A DNA stretch of 13,436 bases from CBDULQ01 sp965368115 (GCA_965368115.1 CBDULQ010000087.1:1-13436), one strand, 5' to 3'. Positions 1 through 7,340 are shown, numbered from the stretch's first letter. The notes: generated by a model not told the origin, from the letters alone. Numbers and translations: made by a program.

Positions 1-1347
1 CTTGCCATGGAAGGTCACGCGTACGGTACCGATCGGGCCGTTACGCTGTTTGCCGATGATGATTTCCGCAGTGCCCTTGTCCGGGCTGTCTTCGTTATAG
101 ACCTCGTCCCGGTAGATAAAGACGATGACGTCCGCGTCCTGCTCGATGGCGCCGGATTCACGCAGGTCGGACATGACCGGCCGCTTGTTGGGACGCTGCT
201 CCAGGCTTCGATTGAGCTGGGACAGGGCAATCACCGGCACTTCCAGTTCCTTGGCCAGGGCTTTCAGGCTGCGCGAAATCTCGGAGATTTCCGTGGCCCG
301 GTTTTCCGAAGCGCCGGGTACCTGCATCAGCTGCAGATAGTCGATGACGATTAGCCCAAGGCCGTGTTCGCGTTTCAGACGCCGGGCACGGGCACGCAGA
401 TCGGTGGGCGACAGCGCCGGGGTATCGTCGACAAAAACCTTTGCCTCGGAGAGGATGGACACCGCCGAGGTGATGCGCGGCCAGTCGTCATCGGTGAGCT
501 GACCGGTGCGCAGGTGATGCTGATCGATACGGCCCAGCGAAGAAATCATCCGCATGGCCAGAGATTCCGCCGGCATCTCCATACTGAACACCGCCACCGG
601 TACTTTACCGGCGATAGCCGCATTCTCGGCAATGTTCATGGAGAAGGTGGTTTTACCCATGGAGGGTCGACCGGCAACGATGACCAGGTCACCCTTCTGC
701 AGGCCGTTGGTTTTTTCGTCAAAATCGGTAAAGCCGGTGGGCACACCGGTAATGCGCCCCTGTTGCTCGAACAGGTAGTCGATCTGTTCCACGGTACTGG
801 TGAGCAGGCGCTTGATGTCGACAAAGCCTTTACCGGCACGGGTACCCTGCTCGGCAATCTGGTACACACGACGCTCTGCCTCGTCGAGCAGCTCCTTGCT
901 CTCCCGGCCATCCGGGTTGAAAGCACTGCCGGCGATATCGGTACCGATTTCGATCAGCTGGCGCAACACCGACCGTTCGCGCACGATGTCCGCATAGGCC
1001 TTGATGTTGGCGGCGCTGGGGGTGTCCTTGGCGAGTCGACCCAGGTAGGCCAGGCCGCCGGCATCGTCCAGCTCGTGAGTTTTTTCCAGCTCTTCCGACA
1101 GGGTGATGACATCGAACGGCATGTCGTTGGCTTCCAGCCGGACGATGGCACGCAGGATCAGCCGATGTTCCTTACGGTAGAAATCTTCTTCGGCAATGCG
1201 GTCCGCCACCTGCTCCCAGGCCCGGTTATCCAGCATCAGACCGCCGAGTACGGCCTGTTCAGCTTCGATGGAATGGGGTGGAACCTTGAGATCGCGGGTA
1301 TCCGCAGAGGCGCTGGAATTATTGGGAAAAACGACGGTTTCGGCCAT
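1..1347 (-). CDS. dnaB: Replicative DNA helicase DnaB, partial (C-terminal end outside window)
   Basis: This is the hexameric 5'-3' helicase that unwinds DNA at the replication fork and works with DnaG primase. The frame is open from the ATG at 1347 to the left window edge, giving 449 residues; E. coli DnaB has 471, so only about 20 residues should be missing. Visible landmarks are the N-terminal domain beginning near PPHSIEAEQAVLGG (residues 23-36), the Walker A motif GRPSMGKTT (226-234), a Walker B region with LIVIDYLQLM, and further on LSQLNRSLEQRPNKRP, SDLRESGAIEQDAD and GKQRNGPIGT, all typical of DnaB. The start is chosen because MAETVVFPNN leads directly into the conserved domain; the ribosome binding site before it is weak. 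It lies downstream of rplI, a common order in gammaproteobacteria, but a terminator hairpin separates the two, so it probably has its own promoter. Confidence 0.97.
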   Translation of the reverse strand, partial: MAETVVFPNNSSASADTRDLKVPPHSIEAEQAVLGGLMLDNRAWEQVADRIAEEDFYRKEHRLILRAIVRLEANDMPFDVITLSEELEKTHELDDAGGLAYLGRLAKDTPSAANIKAYADIVRERSVLRQLIEIGTDIAGSAFNPDGRESKELLDEAERRVYQIAEQGTRAGKGFVDIKRLLTSTVEQIDYLFEQQGRITGVPTGFTDFDEKTNGLQKGDLVIVAGRPSMGKTTFSMNIAENAAIAGKVPVAVFSMEMPAESLAMRMISSLGRIDQHHLRTGQLTDDDWPRITSAVSILSEAKVFVDDTPALSPTDLRARARRLKREHGLGLIVIDYLQLMQVPGASENRATEISEISRSLKALAKELEVPVIALSQLNRSLEQRPNKRPVMSDLRESGAIEQDADVIVFIYRDEVYNEDSPDKGTAEIIIGKQRNGPIGTVRVTFHGK

Positions 1348-1433
1348 GTTATTTATTTAATCAGCAGCACAAGCAAGGGAATCGAGTCCGTTAAAGCTTG
1401 CCACCCTCGGCAGCGGGAATCAACGGAAAAAAC

Positions 1434-1453
1434 TGTGGATAAGTTATGGATAA
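1434..1453 (-). promoter_or_regulatory. Two DnaA-box-like 9-mers upstream of dnaB
   Basis: Read on the minus strand, 1434-1442 is TTATCCACA, a perfect match to the strict DnaA box. 1445-1453 is TTATCCATA, one mismatch from it. The two start 11 bp apart, one helical turn, in the same orientation, about 90-100 bp upstream of the dnaB start codon. The matches are seen directly; a role in DnaA control of dnaB is inferred. I found no convincing sigma-70 promoter nearby to relate them to. Confidence 0.5.
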
Positions 1454-1509
1454 GTAGAGACTGGCGAAAGGCGCTCAGTTTCGCGAAATAATCCTGTTCC
1501 ACAACGACA

Positions 1510-1548
1510 CGAAGCCGCAGCAGTCCACACGGGACCACTGCGGCTTCG
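1510..1548 (-). terminator. Hairpin terminator after rplI
   Basis: An 11-bp GC-rich stem (1510-1520 with 1538-1548) continues through a 2x2 internal loop into a 4-bp stem (1523-1526 with 1532-1535) closed by a 5-base loop. It starts 24 bases after the rplI stop codon and would end the rpsF-rplI transcript. The following minus-strand bases (GTGTCGTTGTGG) hold only a broken U-tract, so termination may be partial and some read-through into dnaB is possible. Confidence 0.6.
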
Positions 1549-1572
1549 GTGCGGGTACCTGGCGTCGGCGAA

Positions 1573-2022
1573 TTACTCTTCGCCGATGACGGTCAGTTTG
1601 ATGACGGCGTCGACGTCGGTGTGCAGATGCAGTTCGATGTCGTAGTCACCGGCGATGCGAATCGGACCGGTGGGCATACGCACTTCTTTCTTCTCGACTT
1701 CAACACCCGCGGCGTTGATGGCGTCGGCGATATCCGCGGTACCCACGGAACCGAACAGCTTGCCTTCGGTGCCGGATTTAGAGGTAATACTGACGGCCAG
1801 GCCGTCCAGCTTCTCTTTGCGAGTCTGGGCGGTCGCCAGCATTTCCGCCGCCTTGGCTTCCAGCTCGGCGCGACGCTCTTCCAGTTCCTTGATGTTGTCC
1901 GGAGTGGCGACCTTGGCCTTGCCGGTGGGCAGCAGGAAGTTACGCGCGTAGCCGGGCTTCACTTTAACGACATCACCCAGTGCACCCAGGCGATCGATCT
2001 TTTCTAATAAAATGACATCCAT
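1573..2022 (-). CDS. rplI: 50S ribosomal protein bL9
   Basis: bL9 is a large-subunit ribosomal protein with two globular domains joined by a long helix; it binds 23S rRNA and affects reading-frame fidelity. The 149-residue product has the same length as E. coli L9. The N-terminal domain shows MDVILLEKIDRLGALGD followed by VKPGYARNFLLPTGKA, the family signature, then a charged helical linker (about residues 41-75) and the C-terminal domain with KLFGSVG and VEVEKKEVRMP. The second residue is Asp where many homologues have Gln or Lys. The start is preceded by AAAGAGG at a slightly long spacing. It is the last gene of the rpsF-rpsR-DUF2232-rplI run, 31 bases after the membrane protein gene, and is followed by a hairpin terminator. 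Confidence 0.98.
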   Translation of the reverse strand: MDVILLEKIDRLGALGDVVKVKPGYARNFLLPTGKAKVATPDNIKELEERRAELEAKAAEMLATAQTRKEKLDGLAVSITSKSGTEGKLFGSVGTADIADAINAAGVEVEKKEVRMPTGPIRIAGDYDIELHLHTDVDAVIKLTVIGEE

Positions 2023-2053
2023 CTTTTAATGCCTCTTTCTCTAAAACTTCAAT

Positions 2054-2953
2054 TCAGTTGCTGTTCAGACGCCTGCGAAAATCAATCCAGGCATCACTCA
2101 TTCCAAAAAACGCGATCGGCAGTATGATCACCTGCGGTAACAGGATCAAACCGATATACACCGCAAACACCCAGCCGCGACTGGCTTCACGAACCGCCAC
2201 CAGACCGTGGATCAGTGCCATGCCCTGTACCACGTAAATGCTGATCAGAATCACCGACAGCATGACCAGCAGATCCGTATCCAGTGCCAGCGCCGCGACA
2301 ATCAGTGCGGTGCTGGCAGCGGCCATAACCTTGCCCAGCCTGAGCTGGTTGAACTCCCGGGCAAAACCGCCCGGATTGTACAGACGCGCCTGCCAGTTAC
2401 GTGCCAGTAACAGCCCGATGGCGGTACTCAACATCATGCCTGAGGCCACCAGTGCCGGCATCAGTCGCAGTACCTGGGTCACCGTCTCCTGCAACTCCTG
2501 GCGTACCGCATCATCGGTCTGTTGTTCCAGCATCGGCTGCATCATCTTCTGCAGATCGGCGTTCATCTCAGTCTGCAGCTGCGGGTAGATCAGCATCACC
2601 ATCAGCAGGGTCAGTACACCGAGACCGGTGATCGCCTGCATCGCCAGGGTCAAGGATACGCTCTGCCGTAGCACCAGCGCAGCGATCCAGACCGGCAACC
2701 AGATCAGCAGGATCAGGCCGAACACCATCAGTGGTGCGCCGAAGATCAGCCAGCCCAGCAGTAAACCGGCTACACTGGCCAGTCCGACCAGTTGCAGGCC
2801 ACGCTGGGCACCCAGCTGCAATGTAACCAGAGCTACCGCGGCGGCGCTGATCCAGGCCAGCGGTGGCAACAGCAGCGCCAGCAGGGCCATGACAACCGTT
2901 ACCAGGGTAGCCTGCGCCGGTCCGGCCATGATGTATCTGGCCAGCACGATCAT
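2054..2953 (-). CDS. DUF2232 (YybS-like) integral membrane protein of the rpsF-rplI operon
   Basis: This 299-residue, strongly hydrophobic protein has about eight predicted membrane segments (roughly residues 15-45, 50-70, 73-95, 100-123, 165-184, 210-228, 230-252 and 262-285). A polar, amphipathic stretch lies around residues 125-160 (ADLQKMMQPMLEQQTDDAVRQELQETV), followed by a basic loop with YNPGGFAREFNQLRLGK (about 192-208). The size, the membrane pattern and the position between rpsR and rplI fit the DUF2232/YybS family, which many gammaproteobacteria carry at exactly this place. Its function is not known to me. It sits 33 bases after rpsR and 31 before rplI, so it is co-transcribed with ribosomal protein genes. 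The energy-coupling S-component fold proposed for this family cannot be judged from sequence alone. Confidence 0.85.
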   Translation of the reverse strand: MIVLARYIMAGPAQATLVTVVMALLALLLPPLAWISAAAVALVTLQLGAQRGLQLVGLASVAGLLLGWLIFGAPLMVFGLILLIWLPVWIAALVLRQSVSLTLAMQAITGLGVLTLLMVMLIYPQLQTEMNADLQKMMQPMLEQQTDDAVRQELQETVTQVLRLMPALVASGMMLSTAIGLLLARNWQARLYNPGGFAREFNQLRLGKVMAAASTALIVAALALDTDLLVMLSVILISIYVVQGMALIHGLVAVREASRGWVFAVYIGLILLPQVIILPIAFFGMSDAWIDFRRRLNSN

Positions 2954-2986
2954 TGCGACACTCCGAAAACGGTCAGTTTGTTGCGA

Positions 2987-3208
2987 TTAATGCTGATCGG
3001 TATACGGCAGCAGTGCCAGATAACGCGCGCGCTTCACTGCAGTGGACAGCTGACGCTGGTACTTGGCCTTGGTACCGGTGATACGTGCCGGAACCAGCTT
3101 ACCGGTTTCGGTAATGTAGTTCTTCAGCAGGTTCAGGTCTTTGTAATCCACTTCAGTGATGCCTTCGGCAGTGAAGCGGCAGAATTTTTTACGACGGAAA
3201 TAAGCCAT
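2987..3208 (-). CDS. rpsR: 30S ribosomal protein bS18
   Basis: bS18 is a small-subunit protein that forms a heterodimer with bS6 and binds the central domain of 16S rRNA. The 73-residue product starts MAYFRRKKFCRFTAEG and continues with DYKDLNLLKNYITETGK, RITGTKAKYQRQL and KRARYLALLPYTDQH, which is near-identical in pattern to the E. coli protein of 75 residues. It begins 16 bases after the rpsF stop. E. coli has priB between rpsF and rpsR; there is no room for it here, so this operon lacks priB and carries DUF2232 further downstream instead. Confidence 0.98.
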   Translation of the reverse strand: MAYFRRKKFCRFTAEGITEVDYKDLNLLKNYITETGKLVPARITGTKAKYQRQLSTAVKRARYLALLPYTDQH

Positions 3209-3224
3209 GTTTTATGCTCCTGTA

Positions 3225-3620
3225 TTATTCGTCAGCGACAGCATCGTCACTATTGTCTGAGGAATCGGATGACTCGCTCTTGCGCGGCCGGGACTCTTTC
3301 TCTTCTTCCTTGGCCAGCGGTGACATTTCGGTGATGGCTGCCTTGCACTTGATGATCATGTTGCGCAGTACCGCATCGTTGAAACGGAACGCACTTTCCA
3401 GCTCGTCCATTTCCTCACGACCGCATTCCACGTTCATCAGAACATAATGGGCTTTGTGAATCTTGTTGATGGGATAGGCCAGTTGACGACGGCCCCAGTC
3501 TTCCAGGCGATGTACGGTGCCGCCCTTGGACTCGATGATGCCGCGATAACGTTCGATCATCGCAGGCACCTGCTCGCTCTGATCCGGGTGGACCAGAAAT
3601 ACAATTTCGTAATGACGCAT
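3225..3620 (-). CDS. rpsF: 30S ribosomal protein bS6
   Basis: bS6 is the small-subunit protein that pairs with bS18. The start at 3620 gives MRHYEIVFLVHPDQSEQVP, the usual N-terminus, preceded by AAGGAG at good spacing; the frame is open for another 19 codons upstream, but these match nothing in the family. The body has YRGIIESKGGTVHRLEDWGRRQLAYPI and KAHYVLMNVEC, all conserved. The product is 131 residues. Its C-terminal tail (from about residue 105) is very rich in Glu, Ser and Asp; acidic tails are usual in gammaproteobacterial S6, and in E. coli the tail receives extra glutamates from RimK. First gene of its operon, with its own promoter at 3704-3732. Confidence 0.98.
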   Translation of the reverse strand: MRHYEIVFLVHPDQSEQVPAMIERYRGIIESKGGTVHRLEDWGRRQLAYPINKIHKAHYVLMNVECGREEMDELESAFRFNDAVLRNMIIKCKAAITEMSPLAKEEEKESRPRKSESSDSSDNSDDAVADE

Positions 3621-3703
3621 TGCGTGCTCCTTACGGTTGCTGCCCCCAGCCGGTTTTGAGTCACCGCTGTGGAGCAAGGAGTTTAAAGAAAATCAGGCGG
3701 CGT

Positions 3704-3732
3704 ATTCTACAGTCGATAGCCGGGGATCACAA
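3704..3732 (-). promoter_or_regulatory. Sigma-70 promoter of the rpsF operon
   Basis: On the minus strand a -35 element TTGTGA (3727-3732) and a -10 element TAGAAT (3704-3709) are separated by exactly 17 bases. The predicted start is near 3697, leaving a leader of about 77 bases before rpsF. The -35 box begins 4 bases after the U-tract of the upstream operon's terminator, so the two transcription units are packed tightly. Confidence 0.7.
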
Positions 3733-3736
3733 GCTG

Positions 3737-3767
3737 AAAAGCCCGGCTGGCGGCCGACAGACCGGGT
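3737..3767 (-). terminator. Rho-independent terminator after the metallo-beta-lactamase-like lipoprotein gene
   Basis: On the minus strand a stem of 8 pairs with one bulged base (3758-3766 with 3742-3749) encloses an 8-base GC-rich loop and is followed by CTTTT (3737-3741). It begins about 33 bases after the stop codon of the lipoprotein gene. It marks the end of the long cyd-containing unit and insulates the rpsF promoter just beyond it. Confidence 0.65.
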
Positions 3768-3799
3768 TAATTCAGGGATAACAGTGGAAAGAACCGGTA

Positions 3800-4738
3800 T
3801 TAGTCGTCGCTGCCGGCCTGTTTCATCATGGCATGGTCCTGTTCCAGCAGTGTACGCCACTCGGCACGAATGCCCGGCGCCAGCACGTCGACCAGCCCAT
3901 AATCCGGATAAGCCTGCTGTATTTGTTCGCTGATCACCTTCACATCCCGGTCTTCGATGGCCGCACCTGCGTAGCGATCGGCCACGGCTCGCTGGAACGC
4001 CTGCAGATAGCGGCGCTGCTGTGGCAGCAGGTCACCCGCGGCCATGGCGTAACCGTGGCCCGGATGAATGACTCGAGCTTCGCCGAAACGATCCATTTCC
4101 TCCAGCCGCTCCAGCCAGGCCTTGCTCTGGCCGAGCTGAAGGTCGGCATGGTAACCCTGGTTAACCAGATCACCGACGAATAGATGATGATCCAGGTCCA
4201 CCAGCAGGTGTGCCGAACTCTGGCCGGCGCGAATCACCAGCAGTTTCAGCTGCAGACCGGCCGCTTCGAACACCGTGGTTTTAGTCCACGACGCCTCCGG
4301 CAGCGCCGCATGTTCCGGATACGCCTCACCATAGACCAGGGCAAAGCGTTGCCGGGCCTGCTCATCGGCAGCGGCGATACCCTCAGCCACCGATACCGAG
4401 CTGACCACCCGGATACCGCGCTGCTGCAAGGTCGCCACGCCGTTGAACTGATCCGGGCTGGCGTGCAGCACGATGGCCAGCACGACTTTCTTGCCGGTGT
4501 AACTTTCGGCGATATCGACCGCCTGGCGGGCATATTCGGGCAGAAACTGGGTGCCGATCAGGATCAGGCCCTGCGGCCCTTCGATCCAGTAACTATTGGC
4601 GAAACGTCCCCGCTCCGGTGACATAAAATGGCCGATTCGATAGTTCGGGCTGATGGTTTTTTCCGCCGCTGCCGGTGCTTGCGGGGAATCGGTACAGGCG
4701 GTTAACAGTAACAGTAGAGAAATCAACAAAAAACGCAT
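3800..4738 (-). CDS. Lipoprotein with a degenerate metallo-beta-lactamase fold
   Basis: The 312-residue product starts with a lipoprotein signal: MRFLLISLLLLLTAC with the lipid-accepting Cys at residue 15, followed by Thr-Asp, which does not signal inner-membrane retention. The rest resembles a metallo-beta-lactamase-fold protein, with NSYWIEGPQGLILIGTQ (48-64), VVLAIVLHASPDQFNG (85-100), HHLFVGDLVNQG (184-195) and VIHPGHGYA (223-231). The metal site is damaged. The usual HxHxDH motif reads H92-A-S-P-D96-Q97, and the usual GHTxG position reads AGQSSAHL (171-178). Only the first His, Asp96, Asp190 of GDL and His225/His228 remain. It may be a non-catalytic or single-metal relative; substrate unknown. 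It lies 56 bases after the TDT gene with no clear terminator or strong promoter between them, so it is probably the last gene of the cyd-containing unit. The ribosome binding site is poor. Confidence 0.75.
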   Translation of the reverse strand: MRFLLISLLLLLTACTDSPQAPAAAEKTISPNYRIGHFMSPERGRFANSYWIEGPQGLILIGTQFLPEYARQAVDIAESYTGKKVVLAIVLHASPDQFNGVATLQQRGIRVVSSVSVAEGIAAADEQARQRFALVYGEAYPEHAALPEASWTKTTVFEAAGLQLKLLVIRAGQSSAHLLVDLDHHLFVGDLVNQGYHADLQLGQSKAWLERLEEMDRFGEARVIHPGHGYAMAAGDLLPQQRRYLQAFQRAVADRYAGAAIEDRDVKVISEQIQQAYPDYGLVDVLAPGIRAEWRTLLEQDHAMMKQAGSDD

Positions 4739-4794
4739 GGCAGGCTCACATCATCCCGATGAGATTGAAGAAGGTAAACCTACTGCAATCCGCC

Positions 4795-5751
4795 TCAGTC
4801 TTCAACGCAGATCTGATGATGCATGACCGCTCGCACAGTATTGACCACCAGCACGGCAATCACCACGACCAGCAACAACAGTAAAGCGCCACCGATATAG
4901 CGTAACACTTCAAAATGCAGACGCTGATACATAACAAAACTGGCGATGGTCATCGCCGCCAGCGGAAACGAATAGGCCCACCAGGACAGAAAGAACGGCA
5001 AACCGATGAAGCGTCGCCACTGCACCAGCAACAACAGAGTAATGAACAGGGCAAGGTAATACAGAATACGGGCGAAGCTGTCGATATCGCCGCTGAGTTT
5101 CACGTAAGCAATGAAGCCCACCGCCGGCGGCGCGATCAGGATGAACAGGGTCGGCCAGAGTTTTTCCGCCAGTGGGGCATGGAAAATCACCCGGTACATA
5201 ATGATGGTGAACAGCACCAGCCAGAACACCAGTCCGATCGCATAAAAGAACCAGCTGATTTCAACACTGACATGATGCACACCGGCCACCGGCACCAGAA
5301 TGTTACCCACCACCGGGATGAACCAAGCCGGGTTGATGTGAGTGATCTCGTAGTGACTATGATGAATCCAGGAGCTCAGCACATACAGGGTAAACAACAG
5401 ATGTAAACCGGTACCGGCACTCCAGAGATAAAACGACAACTGCGGATACGCTTCGACGAATACCGTACCCAGCAGGATCAGACTGATGGAAATGGTCGCG
5501 GTAAAACTGAGTTTGACCGGATGCTTCAGTTCCTCACGCACAGCATCCGGATAGCGCAGGAGCTTGTTAATATACAGCGCGATCAACACTGCAAACAGCA
5601 GTGAAGTGAGTACCGCCAGCACGCCGCACACGCTGGCAAATCCGGTCCACAGCAACGCCGATTTCTGCATGGCAATCGTTAGCCCCGACATCCCCATCAC
5701 TGTCGAGAAGATCGACACCGGCATATACTGCAACCGCGCCACGTCGGTCAT
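4795..5751 (-). CDS. TDT/SLAC1-family (TehA/SSU1-like) anion channel or exporter
   Basis: This is an integral membrane protein of 318 residues with about ten membrane segments. Family marks are LQYMPVSIFSTVMGMSGL near the N-terminus (7-24), NPAWFIPVVGNILVPVAG (140-157), LIAPPAVGFIAY (205-216) and LSWWAYSFPLAA (255-266). Phe262 in the last motif appears to correspond to the gating phenylalanine of Haemophilus TehA. The family includes SLAC1/TehA anion channels, malate transporters and the yeast sulfite exporter SSU1. The start at 5751 is chosen over an upstream ATG because it overlaps the previous stop codon in ATGA, implying translational coupling, and begins just before the first conserved segment. 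The place in the operon suggests export of an anion made there; sulfite is my inference, and tellurite or C4-dicarboxylate transport cannot be excluded. Confidence 0.85.
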   Translation of the reverse strand: MTDVARLQYMPVSIFSTVMGMSGLTIAMQKSALLWTGFASVCGVLAVLTSLLFAVLIALYINKLLRYPDAVREELKHPVKLSFTATISISLILLGTVFVEAYPQLSFYLWSAGTGLHLLFTLYVLSSWIHHSHYEITHINPAWFIPVVGNILVPVAGVHHVSVEISWFFYAIGLVFWLVLFTIIMYRVIFHAPLAEKLWPTLFILIAPPAVGFIAYVKLSGDIDSFARILYYLALFITLLLLVQWRRFIGLPFFLSWWAYSFPLAAMTIASFVMYQRLHFEVLRYIGGALLLLLVVVIAVLVVNTVRAVMHHQICVED

Positions 5752-6059
5752 AAGGCCACTACCAGTACCAGTATGCTGAACAACATCAACGACCAGCCCA
5801 CCCATGGGCCGAGCAACCAGGCAACGACTTTATTGCGCGGTACGAATCCGACACCGAAAACAAAACCGGCACTAATGCCGTACATAAACAGGCTCAGAAA
5901 ACCGTGCCCCATAGCCCCGCCTTCTTCGATCAACAGTTGCGGAAACAGCAACACCAGAAAGCTCAACAACATGGCAGACAGAAAGCTCAGCCATTGCGAT
6001 GTCGGTGAATACAACCAGCTCGGTTGCCGTATTCGATTACGATCCATGGTGTCACTCAT
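5748..6059 (-). CDS. ybgE: YbgE-like cyd operon membrane protein
   Basis: This is a 103-residue protein with about three hydrophobic segments (roughly residues 22-44, 53-72 and 79-102). It shares with E. coli YbgE the small size, the position after cydX, a GHG in the middle (51-53) and the motif GVGFVPR (69-75), close to the GVGFRP of YbgE. The function of YbgE is not established. Three ATG codons stand in tandem; the third (6059) is chosen because AGGA lies 8 bases before it. This start overlaps the end of cydX by 8 bases, and the stop overlaps the TDT start in ATGA, so cydX, this gene and the TDT gene are likely translationally coupled. The distance from E. coli YbgE is considerable, so family membership is probable rather than certain. 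Confidence 0.7.
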   Translation of the reverse strand: MSDTMDRNRIRQPSWLYSPTSQWLSFLSAMLLSFLVLLFPQLLIEEGGAMGHGFLSLFMYGISAGFVFGVGFVPRNKVVAWLLGPWVGWSLMLFSILVLVVAL

Positions 6060-6171
6060 CATCATTATCCTGGAGTTTTTCCAGATGACCCGATGTTTCC
6101 AGCCACATGGCATTGATCACGCCGAACGCAACCGCCAGTAACACACCCAGAATCCAGCTAAAGTACCACAT
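6052..6171 (-). CDS. cydX: Cytochrome bd oxidase small subunit CydX
   Basis: This 39-residue protein reads MWYFSWILGVLLAVAFGVIN followed by AMWLETSGHLEKLQDNDDE. It matches the CydX/YbgT family: an N-terminal MWYFxWILG, one membrane helix and a short charged tail ending the protein. In E. coli CydX (37 residues) is a true subunit of cytochrome bd-I, needed for a stable haem b595/d site. It lies 17 bases after cydB. AAGGAG precedes two tandem ATGs (6174 and 6171); the second gives the family-standard MWYF start and the better spacing. Its last codons overlap the start of the YbgE-like gene by 8 bases. The gene is short enough to be missed by automatic annotation. Confidence 0.93.
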   Translation of the reverse strand: MWYFSWILGVLLAVAFGVINAMWLETSGHLEKLQDNDDE

Positions 6172-6188
6172 CATTTTTCTCCTTTTAT

Positions 6189-7328
6189 CTAATAGGCCGA
6201 ATGGGCGTTATCGCGGATCTGCTGCACGGTCACCCGTCCCCACATGGCGCGATAAGTCCACACCGTGTACATCAGGATGATCGGTACGAAAATCGCCGCC
6301 GCCCAGAACATCACGGTCAGGGTCAGATGACTGGAAGATGCATCCCACAGGGTAAGACTCGAGTTATGGCTGGTGCTGGACGGCAACACGAACGGGAACA
6401 GCGAAAAACCGGCGGTCAGAATGACACCGGTCATGCTCAGCGCAGAGGCGACAAACGCACGTCCGGGACGATTCCGAAAAGCACACAGGATCACCATCAG
6501 GGCACCGGCAAAACCCAGCACCGGTGCAACCATCATCCAGCCATAAGTGTGATAATTCGCCATCCATGCGGACTGCCCGACTTCCACCACCTTCGCCAGC
6601 GGATTGGGCATGGCATCATGAGCCGGCTGACTGACGATACGGTATCCTTCGATACCGAACGCCACCCAGATACCGGCAGCCGCAAAGGCGACGATCATCA
6701 CCAGTGCAGCAAGCATGGCCGCCTTGCGCGCACGATCGGCAATCATGTCTTCGGCACGCATCTGCAACCACACCGCACCGTGCATCACCAGCATGGATAA
6801 ACTGACAATTCCGGCCAGCAACGCAAACGGATGTAACAGGCCGAAGAAACTGCCGGTGTAGGTCGGGCGTAAAAACTCATCGAGCTGGAACGGCACGCCG
6901 AGGATGACGTTGCCGAAAGCGACACCGAACAGCAACGCCGGCACGGCACCGCCGACGAACAAACCCCAGTCCCAGATACTGCGCCAGCGCGGATCTTCGA
7001 TCTTACTGCGGTAATCGAAGCCCACCGGGCGAAAGAACAGCGCAAACAGTACCAGCAACATGGCGATGTAAAAGCCGGAAAACGCCGCCGCATACACCGC
7101 CGGCCAGGCCGCGAAAATTGCACCACCGGCGGTGATGAACCAGACCTGGTTACCGTCCCAGTGAGGACCGACGGTATTGATGATCACTCGCCTCTCTTCA
7201 TCGGTTTTCCCGAGGAACGGCAACAGCGCACCGGCGCCCATGTCGAAGCCGTCGGTAACGGCGAAGCCGATCAACAGCACACCGACCAGCACCCACCACA
7301 CCAGTTTTAACGTTTCATAATCAAGCAT
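6189..7328 (-). CDS. cydB: Cytochrome bd ubiquinol oxidase subunit II
   Basis: CydB is the second large subunit of cytochrome bd oxidase in the cytoplasmic membrane. It has 379 residues, the same length as in E. coli. The start MLDYETLKLVWWVLVGVLLIGFAVTDGFDMG carries conserved Asp26 and Asp29. GPHWDGNQVWFITAGGAIFAAWP (from residue 54) is the hallmark segment, including His56, Trp57 and Asp58. Further on are FRPVGFDYRSK and SLFPFVLPSS near the C-terminal part, also typical. It begins 12 bases after the cydA stop. The YR(S)K and SHNSSLT regions argue for a genuine E. coli-type CydB rather than the cyanide-insensitive CioB branch, though sequence comparison would settle this better. Confidence 0.97.
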   Translation of the reverse strand: MLDYETLKLVWWVLVGVLLIGFAVTDGFDMGAGALLPFLGKTDEERRVIINTVGPHWDGNQVWFITAGGAIFAAWPAVYAAAFSGFYIAMLLVLFALFFRPVGFDYRSKIEDPRWRSIWDWGLFVGGAVPALLFGVAFGNVILGVPFQLDEFLRPTYTGSFFGLLHPFALLAGIVSLSMLVMHGAVWLQMRAEDMIADRARKAAMLAALVMIVAFAAAGIWVAFGIEGYRIVSQPAHDAMPNPLAKVVEVGQSAWMANYHTYGWMMVAPVLGFAGALMVILCAFRNRPGRAFVASALSMTGVILTAGFSLFPFVLPSSTSHNSSLTLWDASSSHLTLTVMFWAAAIFVPIILMYTVWTYRAMWGRVTVQQIRDNAHSAY

Positions 7329-7340
7329 CGTCGTGTACCT

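Noticed and set aside
364..1491. Long open frame on the plus strand (375 codons)
   Set aside because: It is antisense to dnaB, whose product has unmistakable DnaB motifs; the plus-strand translation is Gly/Thr/His-rich and matches no family I recognise.
1348..1509. Sigma-70 promoter for dnaB
   Set aside because: Candidates such as TTTCGC-17-TAACTT are too weak to call, although a promoter is expected here.
1549..2007. Open frame on the plus strand opposite rplI
   Set aside because: The minus-strand bL9 is full length and conserved; the antisense product shows no domain and lacks context.
3209..3224. priB gene between rpsF and rpsR, as in E. coli
   Set aside because: Only 16 bases separate the two genes; priB is absent from this operon.
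2792..3334. Open frame on the plus strand spanning opposite DUF2232, rpsR and rpsF
   Set aside because: It crosses three minus-strand genes, two of them ribosomal proteins, and has no recognisable domain.
4739..4794. Separate promoter or terminator before the lipoprotein gene
   Set aside because: The best -35/-10 pair (TTTACC-17-GATGAT) matches only 4 of 6 bases in each box, and no stable hairpin is visible in the 56-base gap.
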